A stretch of DNA of 64,000 bases from Symbiodinium sp. CCMP2592 (GCA_905221615.1 CAJNDT010003546.1:487001-551000), one strand, 5' to 3'; shown: positions 29,310 to 40,569, counted from the first letter of the stretch. Program-made: numbers and translations. Notes: generated by a model from the sequence alone, not told the origin.

Positions 29310-29735
29310 CTTCATGCTGATGATGGTGATGATGATAATGATGATGATGGTGATGATGCTGATATTTAATGATGTGATGGTGATGGTGGCGGTGGTGGTG
29401 GTGGTGGTGGTGGTGGTGGTGGTGGTGGTGGTGATGGCGATGGCGATGGTGATGGCGATGGCCGATGGCGATGGGGATGGTGATGGTGACGGTGATGGCG
29501 ATGGCGATGGTGATGGCGATGGCCGATGGCGATGGCGATGGCGATGGCGGTGGGGATGGTGATGGTGACGGTGATGGTGATGGCGATGGCGATGGGGATG
29601 GTGATGGGGATGGTGATGGTGATGGTAATAATGGTGATGGCGAGGATGGCGCTGGTGCCGGTGCCGGTGCCGGTGCCGGTGCGGGTGCTGGTGCTTCTGG
29701 TGGCGGCGGCGGTGGTGGTGGTGGTGGCAGCAGTG
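29310..29735. repeat. GATGGT/GGTGGC-type microsatellite
   Basis: About 420 bases of GAT, GGT and GGC trinucleotides with 6-18 base substructure. Met/Val and Gly/Asp frames are artefacts. Confidence 0.9.
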
Positions 29736-29739
29736 GCGG

Positions 29740-29890
29740 TGGTCTTAACAGGGCATCATCATCGCAATCAACGTCGTCGGATTGGTCCGACTGTCCTTTA
29801 GCTCCGCGGGCAAGTCGTGCAAGTAGATCCGCTCGGCCTCACCTCAAGCTCACATTTTGCAGCAAATCGCGTTTTAAGGCGTCAGGTTAA
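29740..29890 (-). CDS. Possible exon pair of unknown gene
   Basis: Minus frames read LKRDLLQNVSLR up to a donor-like GTGAGG, then ERIYLHDLPAELKDSRTNPT and TLIAMMMPC in a shifted frame. Protein-like; a short intron or an indel separates them. Family unknown. Confidence 0.3.
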
Positions 29891-30248
29891 AGAGTAGGGG
29901 GCTTTCAAAGCACTGGATTCCGAGTTCTCATGCGAGCTTCTGGATGACAAAAACCTGCCCTGTAACTTCCAAGGGCGTCGAAAGAATCCCTGAAAGACCA
30001 AACCAAAGACTCCGGGAATGTTTGAGGAGAGCGACGCTTGAAACCTGACAGAGGAATCTGACCGATCGGGTCCGGCATTGGGGGCGGGGGTCTTTCCCGA
30101 AAGCTGGCGAGCTCAAAACCGAAGTCCGGTTTAGGGTTTAGATTTTAGGGTCTGTTTTTTTTTGAACGCCTTTTTCCGCCTGCCGAGACGGAATCCCTTC
30201 AAGGGAAAGCGGTCCTTGCAACCTGGCCTTCCCTGGTACTTCACTCTC

Positions 30249-30362
30249 CCTCACCATCAGCTTCGTCCTCATCTCGATCGTAGCACGTCTCTGCAGCACC
30301 CTTGTGGTCTCCATGGGAACTGCCCACACTCGCTTCACCCATCAGCCCTGCATCACCGTCCA
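30249..30362 (-). CDS. Possible exon of unknown gene
   Basis: Acidic, hydrophilic frame (GEASVGSSHGDHKGAAETCY then DRDEDEADG) ending at a GTGAGGG donor-like site. Family unknown. Confidence 0.3.
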
Positions 30363-30364
30363 TC

Positions 30365-30946
30365 ATCAGGTCTTGTCCACCAAGGGTCTAGGGTAAACCT
30401 CAACACTGGAACCCCAATGAAATCCAGAAACGCCTGAAGGTAGTGGTCTCGGAGAGAAGGGAACATCGTAGGATCCCTTCGTAGAGAACCCTATGCCTTA
30501 TGCAAAACAAATAGCCCCGAGTTTAAGAAACCCCCAAATCCCTGTAAGACCCAATATAGACCCTTGTACCCCATCAAGAAATACAATCCTGAAGCCATAA
30601 ACCTAGAAGAAAGCACACAAACGCCCCATAGAGCCTTTGTATAAGTGCCGGCAGGGACCATAAAAGCATGCAGGGCAACACAGGGGCTGCGGGACAACTC
30701 TTCCCCGACCGAGGTTTAAGTTTTTGTACCACCGAAACTGCTTTGAGAGAGGGAAAACATACGTGACAAGCCCGTATGCACTGCTGCCAGGCGGGTGGTT
30801 TAGGTTTCCTCTCATTCTGAAAGATGAAGGCCTGGAAAACCGCGACACCCTGAGCAACCTGGGCCCCTGATTCCTGCCTGGAGCAGGCAAATGCGAACCT
30901 AAAAGCATGGTTCTGCTACAATACTATACTCTACTACACGACACTA
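30365..30946. other. Intergenic DNA
   Basis: Weak reading frames only. No repeat family or gene supported. Confidence 0.35.
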
Positions 30947-31036
30947 TACGGGAGTTTCCGAAAATTAGGGGTACCTTGTTTTGGGGTCCTTATAATAAGG
31001 ATCCCACTATCTAGGGTATTTTCGGAAGCTCCCATA
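30947..31036. repeat. MITE-like family B copy
   Basis: Left TACGGGAGTTTCCGAAAAT, right TTTTCGGAAGCTCCCATA, with a central TATAATAAGGATCC. Confidence 0.75.
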
Positions 31037-31297
31037 CCCTACTATACTCAGCAATCTACTCTACCTAAACCCTAAACCCTACTACACTACACTCTACAAA
31101 ACTAAACCATCCGGCCAAGGCGAGGGCCGTGAAGATGCTTTCGCCGTGCCGATCCACCATCCCGAGGCCAGCAGCCCTCGACCAGCTCTGGCAGCAGGGC
31201 GCAACGGTGCTTGGGGCCTTATAAAGGGGTCTATAAGGGTTACTATAAGGGGATCTAAGGGTACTATAATGTATGGGGCCTTGATGATCCTATAACT

Positions 31298-31470
31298 TAC
31301 CTTTGGTTAGTAGGGAATTGAGGAATGGGGTACAAGTATATCTACTATTACTCCAATTCTTCCATTCCCTACTAACCAACGGTAACTAAACCCTAAGCCC
31401 TATAGATCCCTTAAAGGATCCCTTTAAAGGAACCCATTACTACCATTCTTCCATTCCCTACTAACCAAAG
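31298..31470. repeat. MITE-like family F copy
   Basis: Left CTTTGGTTAGTAGGGAATTG; right end CATTCCCTACTAACCAA occurs twice, separated by a spacer holding AAACCCTAAGCCC and TAGATCCCTTAAAGG. Confidence 0.65.
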
Positions 31471-31689
31471 TTAAGTTTTCGGAAGCTTTAAGAGTTTAGA
31501 GGTTTAGGGGGTCTTGGGTAAGCTTGCTCGGGAGTTTAGGTGATTTCTGAAGGGCTTTATGGGAGTCAGCGGCTGGTCGCGAAGGGACTTTCGAAAAAAG
31601 GGGCAAAAACAGAGCAGAGAGCCTCAAGACCAAGCTACCCAGAACCAGAGGACGAGTGTCGCTTCCGGCACCGAACAAAATCTCATTCA

Positions 31690-31752
31690 TCCATCCCTCC
31701 ATCGATGCGTTCCCTCCCTCCCTCCCTCCATCCATCCATCCATCCATCCACG
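31690..31752. repeat. (CATC)n/(CCCT)n microsatellite
   Basis: CCATCCATC and CCCTCCCTC tracts. Confidence 0.85.
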
Positions 31753-31759
31753 CGACCCT

Positions 31760-32044
31760 GCTGCAAACTCATCTACAGAACCTCTCGGAAGCTTCTTTTT
31801 TCACCCTTCTATAAACCCTTCTACCACCGCTTCTACAAACCTTCCGCAAACACTTCGATAAATCCTTCTACAGACACTTCTACAGACTGTCTAAAACCAC
31901 TTTGATACACCCTTCTATAAACCCCAGTACTAACCCTCTTTAAAGCCCTCTACTGACCCCACTATTTAACCGTCTAAGCCCACGTCTGCAAGAGCCCTCG
32001 ACCGACATGCTTCCGCCGGTGTATGGGCGAATTTCACACTACAG
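31760..32044. other. Degenerate CTTCTAC-type repeats
   Basis: Loosely repeated phrases such as CTTCTATAAACCCTTCTAC. No gene supported. Confidence 0.4.
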
Positions 32045-32103
32045 CGGTTTAGGGTTTAGGCTTTAGGGTTTAGGGTAAACCCTAAACCCTAAACCCTGAA
32101 CCG
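32045..32103. repeat. Head-to-head telomeric palindrome
   Basis: TTTAGGG units (32048-32075) meet CCCTAAA units (32076-32100) at GGGT|AAACCC, with flanks CGGTTTAGGG and CCCTGAACCG also complementary. Together they form a near-perfect 59-bp palindrome. Confidence 0.85.
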
Positions 32104-32104
32104 T

Positions 32105-32500
32105 TGGATACTGGCGGGATTCAGAGCACGGCCAACATGTCTCCCCATGTACTGGCCGGATTCAGAAACATGCCCGAGATGTTTACCCCCAATACTGGCG
32201 CGATGCAGACACTTCCAGACAAAAATCAACGCGGCACCAATGCCGCCACAATCTCACATCCTGCCGTCCAACGTGCCATCCATCCACAGCCAAGAAAAAG
32301 ACGAAACAACACTTCGCAAAGCCTTGGGCAACAAGAGTAGTCTGCCTATCAACCAACGCAAAACGAAACAGGATTCCTAAGTACATCTATGTAATAAGGA
32401 ACTCCCACAAACTCCCAAAGACTTTTCAAGACTTCTCTCAGAATCCCCAAACAGAACGAGATCCGCATCCTGAGACTTCTCAGCTTTGAGAGAGACCAGC
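32105..32500. other. Intergenic DNA
   Basis: Short overlapping plus frames without recognisable features. Nothing supported. Confidence 0.35.
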
Positions 32501-33235
32501 ACATAGTAGTATAGCACATATGTAGTTGAGTATAGTTTAGTATAGTCTGGTATAGCAGTTTTGTGTCGTATGCTTCGACAAAAGTATAGCCTGGTCTAGA
32601 ACTGTAGAGTAAAGTGTTAAATAGTATGGAAGGTATAGTAAAGTATAGTATACTATACTATACTATACTGTAGCAACGCATCGTATGCTGTAGTAGAGTG
32701 TAGTACAGTACAGTACAGAGTAGCATATAGTATAGTATAGTATAGTAGAACATCGTATTGTATACCAGAGTATGGTACGGTATAGTAAACAGTATAGTAA
32801 ATAGTATTGTATACAGTACAGTGTACCGTATAGTAAATAGTATTGTATATAGTGTGGTATACATCGAAATTACATGACGGAGTGAAGGACTCAAGGCTTG
32901 AAGAACTCACACATATGTTGGGCCAGATGCTTTGAGGGCCTCAATTGAAACAAGCAGGGTTGTTGCGCAAGCCAACCCTGAACCCTTGAACACAGCATAT
33001 CATACTATACTCACGTTCACTGTACTATACTGTACTATGCTATCCCGTACTATTCTGTACCTTACTCTGCTGTACTATACTAAACTATACTGTACCATAC
33101 TACACAATACTACTAATACTATACTGATCGATACTGTTTAGGCTATACTATACTAGACCAGTATCTACTACTATATACTGCAACATCCTACACTCCACAA
33201 TCTAAATACTATACTATATCATACAATGTAATGGC
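32500..33235. repeat. TATAGTATAG-type AT-rich repeats
   Basis: Degenerate 5-10 base units TAGTATAG (32500-32860) and their complement TACTATACTG (32995-33215). Tyr-rich frames are artefacts. Confidence 0.8.
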
Positions 33236-33249
33236 TCCTGACTCTCTGG

Positions 33250-33540
33250 ACTTACCTTTGGTTGGTAGGAAAGGGAGGAAGGGTGCAATTATAACTACTA
33301 TCACTACCATTCATTCTTCCATTCCCTACTAACCAAAGGTAAACCCTAAACCCCTAAGCCCTAAACCCTGTAGATCCCTTAAAGGATCCCTTCGAAGGAA
33401 CCCATTACTACCATTCTTTCATTCCCTACTAACCAAAGGTAAACCCTAAACCCCTAAACCCTGAACCCTGTAGATCCCTTAAAGGATCCCTTTAAAGGAA
33501 CCCATTACTACCATTCTTCCATTCCCCCACTAACAAAAAG
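33250..33540. repeat. MITE-like family F copy with tandemly duplicated unit
   Basis: Left end CTTTGGTTGGTAGGAAAGG. The right portion carries two tandem units of about 105-110 bp, each holding telomere-like AAACCCTAAACCCC, TAGATCCCTTAAAGGATCCC and CATTCCCTACTAACCAAAGG. Confidence 0.65.
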
Positions 33541-33619
33541 GCAAGCTAAAAAACTCCGAGCCTCCTTCCATGGTCTTCGTCTTGAACTCGCAGTTCCTCC
33601 GCTCGGTCATTTGGGGCTT

Positions 33620-33740
33620 ACAGCAAAAGCCAAAAAGTTGGAATATGATTATCCTAAACCCTTTATTATGGAAAATTATAAGGTATTTTACCCTGAAACC
33701 ATATTCCAACTTTCTGGAGTTCCCTTTAGGGCCTAGAATG
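33620..33740. repeat. MITE-like family H copy 1
   Basis: Left AAGTTGGAATATGATTATCC, right ACCATATTCCAACTTTCTGG, flanked by GCCAAAA and GGAGTTCCCTTTAGGG. Copy 2 at 40255 is inverted. Confidence 0.7.
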
Positions 33741-34388
33741 TAGGGATTGATAGAAGCAACAAAAACATGATAGCATAGGTTGTGGTGTAACATAAGCTAA
33801 CCGAATATGACACAGTACATAGTGTAATGTGACCTAAGATGATATAGTTTAGTGCTTCAAAGATTTGTTAGACCGATTGCTTCTGTTTCTACATCGAACA
33901 GTAGCAGAGCTTCGTTGAATCGTCCTCGCAGTTCTCAGCTCGACGTTGACGAACAACGCAAGTGTTCAACGAAATTGCCGAGATCACTACGGGATAACAG
34001 CAGACGGACCTCCAGATCTGAATCCAACGATGACTGTCTGTGGCGGCAAACAGACTATGGAGGGTAGGGCAGGGGTAGTAGAGGGTAGTAGGGTAATAGG
34101 GTAGTAGGGTTGTTGGGGTTGTGGGCAAATCTGTAACGTGTTCTGGTAATGCTGCGATTGTAATGGATGATGTGACCCAGCAACCGCATTACTGTCGATG
34201 CCGGCTGTCCTCAACCCTTCTGACGTTGGGTATTCAGGTGGCAAAACACAGGCAAACATGCTGATACAAGCGTGTTAGAGATGTCGCTGTTGTGTCTATA
34301 CTCGTAATACCACACTATGAGTTTCTACTGCCACGTTTGCTAGTAACTCGAAGCCAGAAGAAAAAGATGCTATCTCTGCCTAGTATCG
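33741..34388. other. Intergenic DNA
   Basis: A Ser/Arg-rich plus frame (33852-34067) is the only protein-like stretch, and too weak to call. Confidence 0.35.
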
Positions 34389-34482
34389 GGGCCTTAATAA
34401 CTAGAACAGGGCTTTGGGACCCATTTTTCTATACGTGTATTAAGGAACCCCCACAATAGTATAGGCAACTATTCAGGCCCCT
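34389..34482. repeat. MITE-like family A copy
   Basis: Left GGGGCCTTAATAACTAGAAC, right GGCAACTATTCAGGCCCC, central AAGGAACCCCCACAATAG. Confidence 0.65.
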
Positions 34483-34647
34483 ATAGTAGATTATCCAACT
34501 TCCTGAGATGCCTGGCCCAAAACAACCTTTTCACCACGGCATCATTAGAGCATATATACCCCAGTGCTCAAGAATACATACCTTTTCAGCTACTACCAGT
34601 ACAACTCCGAAACCTAAACTCTAGACACAAAGTCCGAAATCTTAGGC

Positions 34648-34890
34648 TCAAAACCAAGAACCTGGTTTACTAGGTAAAGTTGCAGCGTTGGCCATCGGGA
34701 CAAGCTGCTGGCATTCTTCGCAGTGTTTGCGGTCGAAGCCTTGGGCGTGGATGCGGCAACTTCGAAGCCCCAAAATCTTTACGGAAAGTAAAATGGTTTT
34801 GGTGGGGTCCAAAGCGACTCGGTGTGCATCGTTGTCCAAAAAACAATCAGTGAACATGGTTTTCACCCATTTTTGACAAGGCCAGTCATA
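34648..34890 (-). CDS. Possible exon or gene fragment
   Basis: Frame reading KTMFTDCFLDNDAHRVALDP, TKTILLSVKILGLRSCRIHA and FDRKHCEECQQLVPMANAAT. The CEEC pair suggests a small metal site. Well-formed, but family unknown. Confidence 0.4.
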   Translation of the reverse strand, partial: YDWPCQKWVKTMFTDCFLDNDAHRVALDPTKTILLSVKILGLRSCRIHAQGFDRKHCEECQQLVPMANAATLPSKPGSWF

Positions 34891-34899
34891 CAGGCGAGC

Positions 34900-35070
34900 C
34901 TTAAAAAATTACCAATACTATTTAGGGGGGTCCTTTTTCATTCTCTAGTATAACGGACCCCAAAACCCTAGTTTAATTATTAGGGCCGCTATATAGATCC
35001 CTTATAGAACCCTTAACGGAACCTTTGTATAGAGCCCTTAAAGGGAACCCCATTCTAGTTGTTAGGGCCC
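34900..35070. repeat. MITE-like family A relative (opposite orientation)
   Basis: Contains CCTTAAAAAATTACCAATAC, GGACCCCAAAACCCTAGTTT and AATTATTAGGGCC, then duplicated CCCTTATAGAACCCTTAA phrases. Confidence 0.4.
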
Positions 35071-35074
35071 CCAA

Positions 35075-36240
35075 AGCATTTTGCAAGGATTACGCGAGCA
35101 GGCTTCTTGTGGGGTCATTCCTTTTTGCGACTGGGAGGGCGGTCATTCATCTTCGGGCTTATAAGAAGTATAGTAGCAAGTGCAGTACAGTTCTGGTATA
35201 GTATAGTAGAGTCGAGGAATGCTCCGGAGCGGCATACCCCCTGGCATTCATGTAAGCTGTCTGGTCACCGCGAAAATCCCCAGGAAAGGATTGGAAAATA
35301 ACTTTGTGTCCTTGCCAGTATGCTGGTTCAATCCTTGGTGTAGGCCGTAATGTCATGCAATATTTACAAGATGGCATTCCAGCGGAACTACGATGATGGC
35401 ACATGCGTCATCCTCTTCCTTCTCCTCCTGTGGTTTAAGATGTAGAGGGGTCGGCCATTCACTTTGGAATTCACAGGGGTGGGGTTCTATTCTTGTCCGC
35501 TCCTTTAGGTGCCCTGTCTTTCTTGGCTAGGATGGCTGGCTACGGTTCGAAAATCCATGCAAGGTTTAAGGGGCGTTGGCCACCCACTTTCAGGGTCACA
35601 CGCGTGGCTGATTTGTTTTCGAGCTTGCTCAAAAGCCTGCCCACCAGCTTAACCATTTCATTACTTTATACCCGTAAGCATTGACGGGATGCTGGGCCTT
35701 GCTATTTAGGGTCCATTCCGGTTAAGGTTATCCATGGTACCTTCATCCTGCGTACATACATGCACATACTTGTTTCATATCTACTGCCTGTTACTGCGTG
35801 TGTAGATATGCAGACACATGAAATTTGTTGTGATTTCTTCATCCTACTTGCATGTGCAGCGGGTCTGCACCACTGACCCTGGCAAAAGCCCTGCAGGGAA
35901 GCCTAAAGACCGAAATGCAGAAAGCCAAGGGGCGATATCCCTATATCCCTAAACCGTAAACTACATCAAGATCCCTCTGGACAGGCCGGGAAGCGCTGAG
36001 AAACCCAAAAGCCACCCCGCTGAACCACTAATCCCGCCCCGCGAAACAAAACAAACTGTCATAATAGTGCCGCGACGGAGAACAACCAATAGTGATGGCG
36101 ATAACGATGGAACCGCCTTCCGACGCATGCGGATGTACGCTGCAGAAGCCAGTAGAGTGAACAAACTGCAGCTGCCATGTGCGCATTTTTGTTGCAGCGG
36201 AGCCAATCACGGTGATAGCAGCAAAAATCGCCACAATCAT
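35075..36240. other. Intergenic DNA
   Basis: Weak frames at 35493-35684 (plus) and 36028-36240 (both strands) are not strong enough to call. AT-rich patches only. Confidence 0.3.
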
Positions 36241-36254
36241 GACAATCCTGACTA

Positions 36255-36440
36255 AGACTAAGCCCTAAACCCTAAACCTCAAACCCTCTGCCCTACACCG
36301 TACACCCCAAACCCTACACCCTACACCCCCAACGCCACGCCTTAAGCACTACACCTTAAACCCCCAAAACCCTACGCCTTAAACACTACACCTTAAACCC
36401 CAAAAACCCTACGCCTCAAACACTACACCTCAAACTCCAA
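36255..36440. repeat. Degenerate CCCTACGCCTTAAAC repeat
   Basis: Units of about 38 bases containing ACACCTTAAACCCC and AACCCTACGCC, repeated about three times (36330-36440) after CCCTAAA-like DNA. Confidence 0.65.
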
Positions 36441-36544
36441 ACCCAGAAACGACGAGCACCCGGGACCCCGGCTCAGATCTTCACATGTGCCGCCTCGGGG
36501 AAGCGGAAGCTTTGGCCCCGAAATGATTCAAAGGGCTTTGGTGA

Positions 36545-36716
36545 TATAGGGGTCTTAATAATGAGAATAGGGTTCCTGTTGAGGGCTCTACATAACGGCT
36601 CCTTTAAGGGTTCTATAAGGGATCTATAGATTTAGAATGAGGTTTGGGGGTATATTATACTATAATTATGACAAGGAACCCCCAAACTAGTATAGTAAAA
36701 TACTTAAATCCCCCCA
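36545..36716. repeat. Long MITE-like family A copy
   Basis: Left AGGGGTCTTAATAATGAGAAT, right ACTTAAATCCCCCC, with the usual AAGGAACCCCCAAACTAG. A GGGTTCTATAAGGGATCTATA insert lengthens it. Confidence 0.5.
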
Positions 36717-36719
36717 TAT

Positions 36720-37645
36720 TAGCTCTTTTGGGCTTCGGGCTTTGGGGTTTAGGGTTGTTTACGGTCTGGAGGTTTGGAAGGCTTTGGGGCTAGATTCGTA
36801 TATTCACGTGCTGCAGAAATCTGTGCATGTTGCGTTCGGTGTGGTGTTGCCGGGCTCAGCAGAGGCGTGGATCTAGCGCCTTCAGGCTTTAGTGCCTTGA
36901 GACGCCAGATGTACCGCGCAACGTCTTCAGGCGCATCTATCTGTCTCTGTCCGTCGCCGCATAGGTATGTATGCATGTGCTCATATGCGCACATCTCTGC
37001 GTACATGTTGCATGCGCGTGCCTACGTAAACAAATATGTAGGCATGTATGCGTGCTTACACGCATATGTTCATGTACACGTGTGTGTGTGTGTGTGTGTG
37101 TGCACGTTCGCATGAAGGCATGTAAGGGTGGAAAGATGTACAAATGTGCATATTCGTACTGCACAGTCATGCGTAGGTCGCAGCACGCATGTCGACCTGT
37201 GTTTACGGGCTATGTTGCATCGTGTTCTGCATGCTGTCACAACAGGGTACGATAATCCTCTGCTCTACTATAGTCCAGCACAGAAGGAGCCTTGAGATCC
37301 AAGGTGTGGGGCAGAACAGAATGGAGAAGCGGTTTCTTCGCCGAGGTCCCCGCATTTCGTCACTTCTTGGACTTCGTAGGTGCCGCTCAGCAACTCCTCT
37401 GTCCGCAGATGTTCTGGCACCTCAACCCTAAACCCTAAAACCTAAACCCTAATAGAACCCTTATAGATTCCTTAAAGGATCCCTTAAAGAGTAGAAGTCC
37501 CCTCAAGGCATATCATAATATGAACGGTTCGATCTGTAGGTTCCTCAGAGCTTCTGGGCTTGAGGCCCAAGGGTTGGGGACGGGGCTTTAAACTTTGGGC
37601 TTCAGGTCCAGTTTGGGAAGGAGAGCGCAGGGCGGTCATCCATTA
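36720..37645. other. Intergenic DNA with GT microsatellite
   Basis: GCATGTATGC-type sequence and a GT run at 37079-37101. Telomere-like DNA at 37421-37450. No gene supported. Confidence 0.45.
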
Positions 37646-37646
37646 G

Positions 37647-37734
37647 TGGCCTTAAGAATTGGAATAGGGTTTTGGGGCCTATTATACCATAATTGTAATA
37701 AGGAACCCCAAAATAGTATAGGTAATTATTAAGG
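37647..37734. repeat. MITE-like family A copy
   Basis: Left GTGGCCTTAAGAATTGGAAT, right GGTAATTATTAAGG, central AAGGAACCCCAAAATAGTAT. Confidence 0.7.
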
Positions 37735-37739
37735 TTAGG

Positions 37740-38285
37740 CCATAGGCTTGCTAAAACGAAACGCTGAAACTTGCACCTCGTTTTGCGGTTTGCCTCTCGG
37801 TGGCGGAACATGAGAGTTTGGACAAAACCAAAGAATTCGAGGCTGCTGGGGCCTAGGGTCTATGCAAGGCCTCATTTCTGAGAGTCTAGGGCTAGGGTTC
37901 AGAGTCTCAACCTTGACGGGTTTACGGATGGATTCTAGGGTCTAGAGAAGGAGTGCTGGATCTGTATCACAGCCGTCCTACTGAACGCTGGCCTACATTA
38001 ACTCAGCTTTCAGAGAGCCTCAGAACCACCAACAAGTAACACGCCTTCAATTGTATAACAGATGCTATGTGGCTTCAGATTCAGGGTTTGAATCTAGGGT
38101 TAGGGTTTTGGGTGCTCGAGGGCTTAGGACCCAAGGGGCCCCTTTACTAAGGAATATTGGATCTGGGAGGTCCTGAACGAAGGCACGTTGCAGCTTCTGT
38201 GGAAGTCTCAAGAAGGGGTTCTGAAGCTCAGGGACGTCGGAGTCTCGGAGATGTTGGAACGAGGTTCCCCAAGATACGGGTTTAG
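37740..38285. other. Intergenic DNA with degenerate telomere-like motifs
   Basis: Only scattered TCTAGGGTTAGGG-type phrases. No gene supported. Confidence 0.4.
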
Positions 38286-38293
38286 GGCTTAGG

Positions 38294-38330
38294 TTTTTTT
38301 TTAAAGTGCAATGACCCCTGGGCTTAGGTT
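38294..38330 (-). mobile_element. Very short retroposed 3' tail fragment
   Basis: Sense strand CATTGCACTTT followed by 9 A, inside TTTAGGG-like DNA; same tail as the copies at 13387 and 14094. Confidence 0.4.
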
Positions 38331-38539
38331 TTAGGGTTTAGGGTCCTACGATTCTGTTTTCAGCACTGGGACCCCACATGCACAACGGCACTGCTGGCAG
38401 ACCTGGTAGAGGGCCCCTGATCAAAGGATATTGGAGTACCCTTTGTAAAGAGTACTTCAAAGGAACCTCTTGTAGTGTAGGCTGCCAAGTTAAGGTTGGA
38501 GTCGCTAGGTTTAGAGTTTAAATTTTATGGTCTTGATAG

Positions 38540-38650
38540 TATAATGTAGGAACCTCATTAAGAAACCTTGGCCCTTTATAAGGCTTCCTTATATGAATCC
38601 TACTACTTTGAAGTTGGCCCAGGGTTTCTTAATCAGGTTTCTACACTATT
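38540..38650. repeat. MITE-like family C copy
   Basis: Left ATGTAGGAACCTCATTAAGA, right TTTCTTAATCAGGTTTCTAC, with a TCCTTATATGAATCCTAC centre. Confidence 0.7.
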
Positions 38651-39271
38651 ATAGTACCCTTTTTTGATCCCTTTTTGTAACCCTTATAGATCCCTCATAG
38701 TAACCCTTATAGATCCCTTATAGTAACCCTTATCGACCCCTTTAAAGGATCTAAGGGGTCCTTGCCCTCTTCATTCTCCAGGTTCCGGAAGCCCAAGGCA
38801 AGTTTGCCCCGGGGCGTCTGCGCCTCCGTCAGCTCAGGGGTCGTGGGCTTGAAGGTTTTAGGAGCTTTAGGGATTTAGGGGTTTTGGGAGTTGCAGGGTT
38901 GTAGGGATTTACGGTCTTTACGAGTTATAGGGGTTATGGAGGGTTTTAGGGGCTTTAGGGTTTAGGGGCCGGGTTTCGAGGTTGAGGGTTTGGCGACGGC
39001 ACGTGCCTTCACACAGAGGCACTCGTCCGGCTCCTGGCAGGGCCTCGCGCGCGCTCGAGCAGCAGACCAGAAACGCTGCATGACATGCTCAGCCTTTAAG
39101 GTTTAGGGTTTAAGGTTTAGGGGCAAAAACTCCAGACGGGCCCGGATTGAGACACACCTGGGGTGTAGAGGCCCGAAGCTCTTGAAACGTCTCTGAAGCT
39201 CGGGAATCCCCACCCCCCAGGCCTACCTTGTAAAAGCCTTTAAAGGAACCCTTCAAGGTACCCTCTTTCAG
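38651..39271. other. Intergenic DNA with TTTAGGGG-like motifs
   Basis: Loose GGGGTTTTAGG-type repeats (38850-38990, 39100-39125). No gene supported. Confidence 0.4.
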
Positions 39272-39508
39272 CTATGAATAATTGAGCTTGCCACCAAAGC
39301 GAACTGCCAAACCCTGCCATTTTACACTGTAGTTAAAGATAACCCAAGCCCGAGAAGTCCGAGGATGCTCAAAGTTCACGCATTGACTTCGCCGAGGGGT
39401 CGGGATGTTTTCATGATCCCGGGCACGGCTCGGGGTTACGTTTTCAGCCGTTTGACTTGGAGGTCCAGTCTTCAGTCCTTTGATTTGGGACAACTCCCCA
39501 GATCTCAT
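39272..39508 (-). CDS. Possible exon of unknown gene
   Basis: Frame reading TAENVTPSRARDHENIPTPR and NFEHPRTSRAWVIFNYSVKW ending GLAVRFGGKLNYS. Protein-like; family unknown. Confidence 0.25.
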   Translation of the reverse strand: MRSGELSQIKGLKTGPPSQTAENVTPSRARDHENIPTPRRSQCVNFEHPRTSRAWVIFNYSVKWQGLAVRFGGKLNYS

Positions 39509-39760
39509 GCTAGACTATGACACATAGTACAGCATGATGTGCAAAAGTATATGATACGTAGTACCGTCCGATAGCATCCACTCTTTACGCTGATATGCAC
39601 CAACTTCAAACCTAGCTCGCAGTGATCGCCATCAGCTCGCATCTCTGCAGCATTGCCCGGGGCTCGCGCGCGTCAGGCCCTCCCTCGAAGCCCTTCGTCG
39701 AGTAGCAAAGACCTCCGCGTCTAGAGGAACCTACCCAGGGTTTAGGGTTTAGGGAGGAGA

Positions 39761-39800
39761 TACCGGAGGAGGAGGAGGAGGAGGAGGAAGAGGAGGAGGA
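39761..39800. repeat. (GAG)n microsatellite
   Basis: GAGGAGGAG tract; a second one lies at 40045-40085. Confidence 0.9.
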
Positions 39801-40254
39801 GGAGCTCGCCGTTTGCTACTCACCCCTTTAGAACGTTGAAAACTGCGAGGGTTGCTTGACTTAAGCACCTCGAGAAGTGAAACACGGGCGGAAAGGCGAG
39901 GATGCGGAGGAGGCCCGAGGATGACAAGGCTTATGTTGATGGATGAGGGTTTAGGATTTAGAGTTTTGGGTTTAGGCTTTAGGGTTAAGGGCTTAGGGTT
40001 AGGATGCCAGTTGACGATTACGATGGGGGTAGGGTTAAGGATGCTGAGGAGGATGAGGAGGAGGAGGAGGAGGAGGAGGAGGAGGACAATCATGAATTGC
40101 GATGCAGATGGTCATTGCGCTACTGCTGTCTCCCTTGTGGCGGTGGTATGCGCAGTGGAGCGCAGAGGCCAAACCCGCAGTCGCCTGCTCACTGCCTGCC
40201 AACCGAACAGCTCTTCCTGAATAGAAAACCGAACCCGAAGCTGACCCGAAAGCC

Positions 40255-40372
40255 GGCCCTAAAGGGAACTCCAGAAAGTTGGAATATGGTTTCAGGGTAG
40301 GATACCTTGTAATTTACCATAAAGGGTTCAGGATAATCATATTCCAACTTTCTGGCTTTTACTTTATCCCTG
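40255..40372. repeat. MITE-like family H copy 2 (inverted)
   Basis: Left CCAGAAAGTTGGAATATGGT, right ATCATATTCCAACTTTCTGG, with outer flanks matching copy 1 in reverse order. Confidence 0.7.
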
Positions 40373-40485
40373 AACCCGGAATCCCGAACCTGAAGCCCTC
40401 CGCTCCAGATCCTAAACCTAAACCCTCCACCCTAAGCCGAAAGACCCCCCTACACCCGAAACCCTGAAACCGAAACCCCTAGTAG

Positions 40486-40568
40486 AAGGGCCTCAATAGA
40501 ATAGGGTTTGGGGGTGTACTAAACTCATGTGGAGCCCCGAAAATAGTATCAGTAATTTACCAAGCCCT
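40486..40568. repeat. MITE-like family A copy
   Basis: Left GGGCCTCAATAGAATAGGG, right ATCAGTAATTTACCAAGCCC. Confidence 0.45.
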
Positions 40569-40569
40569 T

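Noticed and set aside
29278-29890. Gly/Asp and Met/Ala-rich long frames
   Set aside because: Products of GAT/GGT/GGC simple repeats.
36255-36440. Regular repeats considered as a CRISPR array
   Set aside because: Units are degenerate, with no unique spacers; they are telomere-related repeats in a eukaryote.
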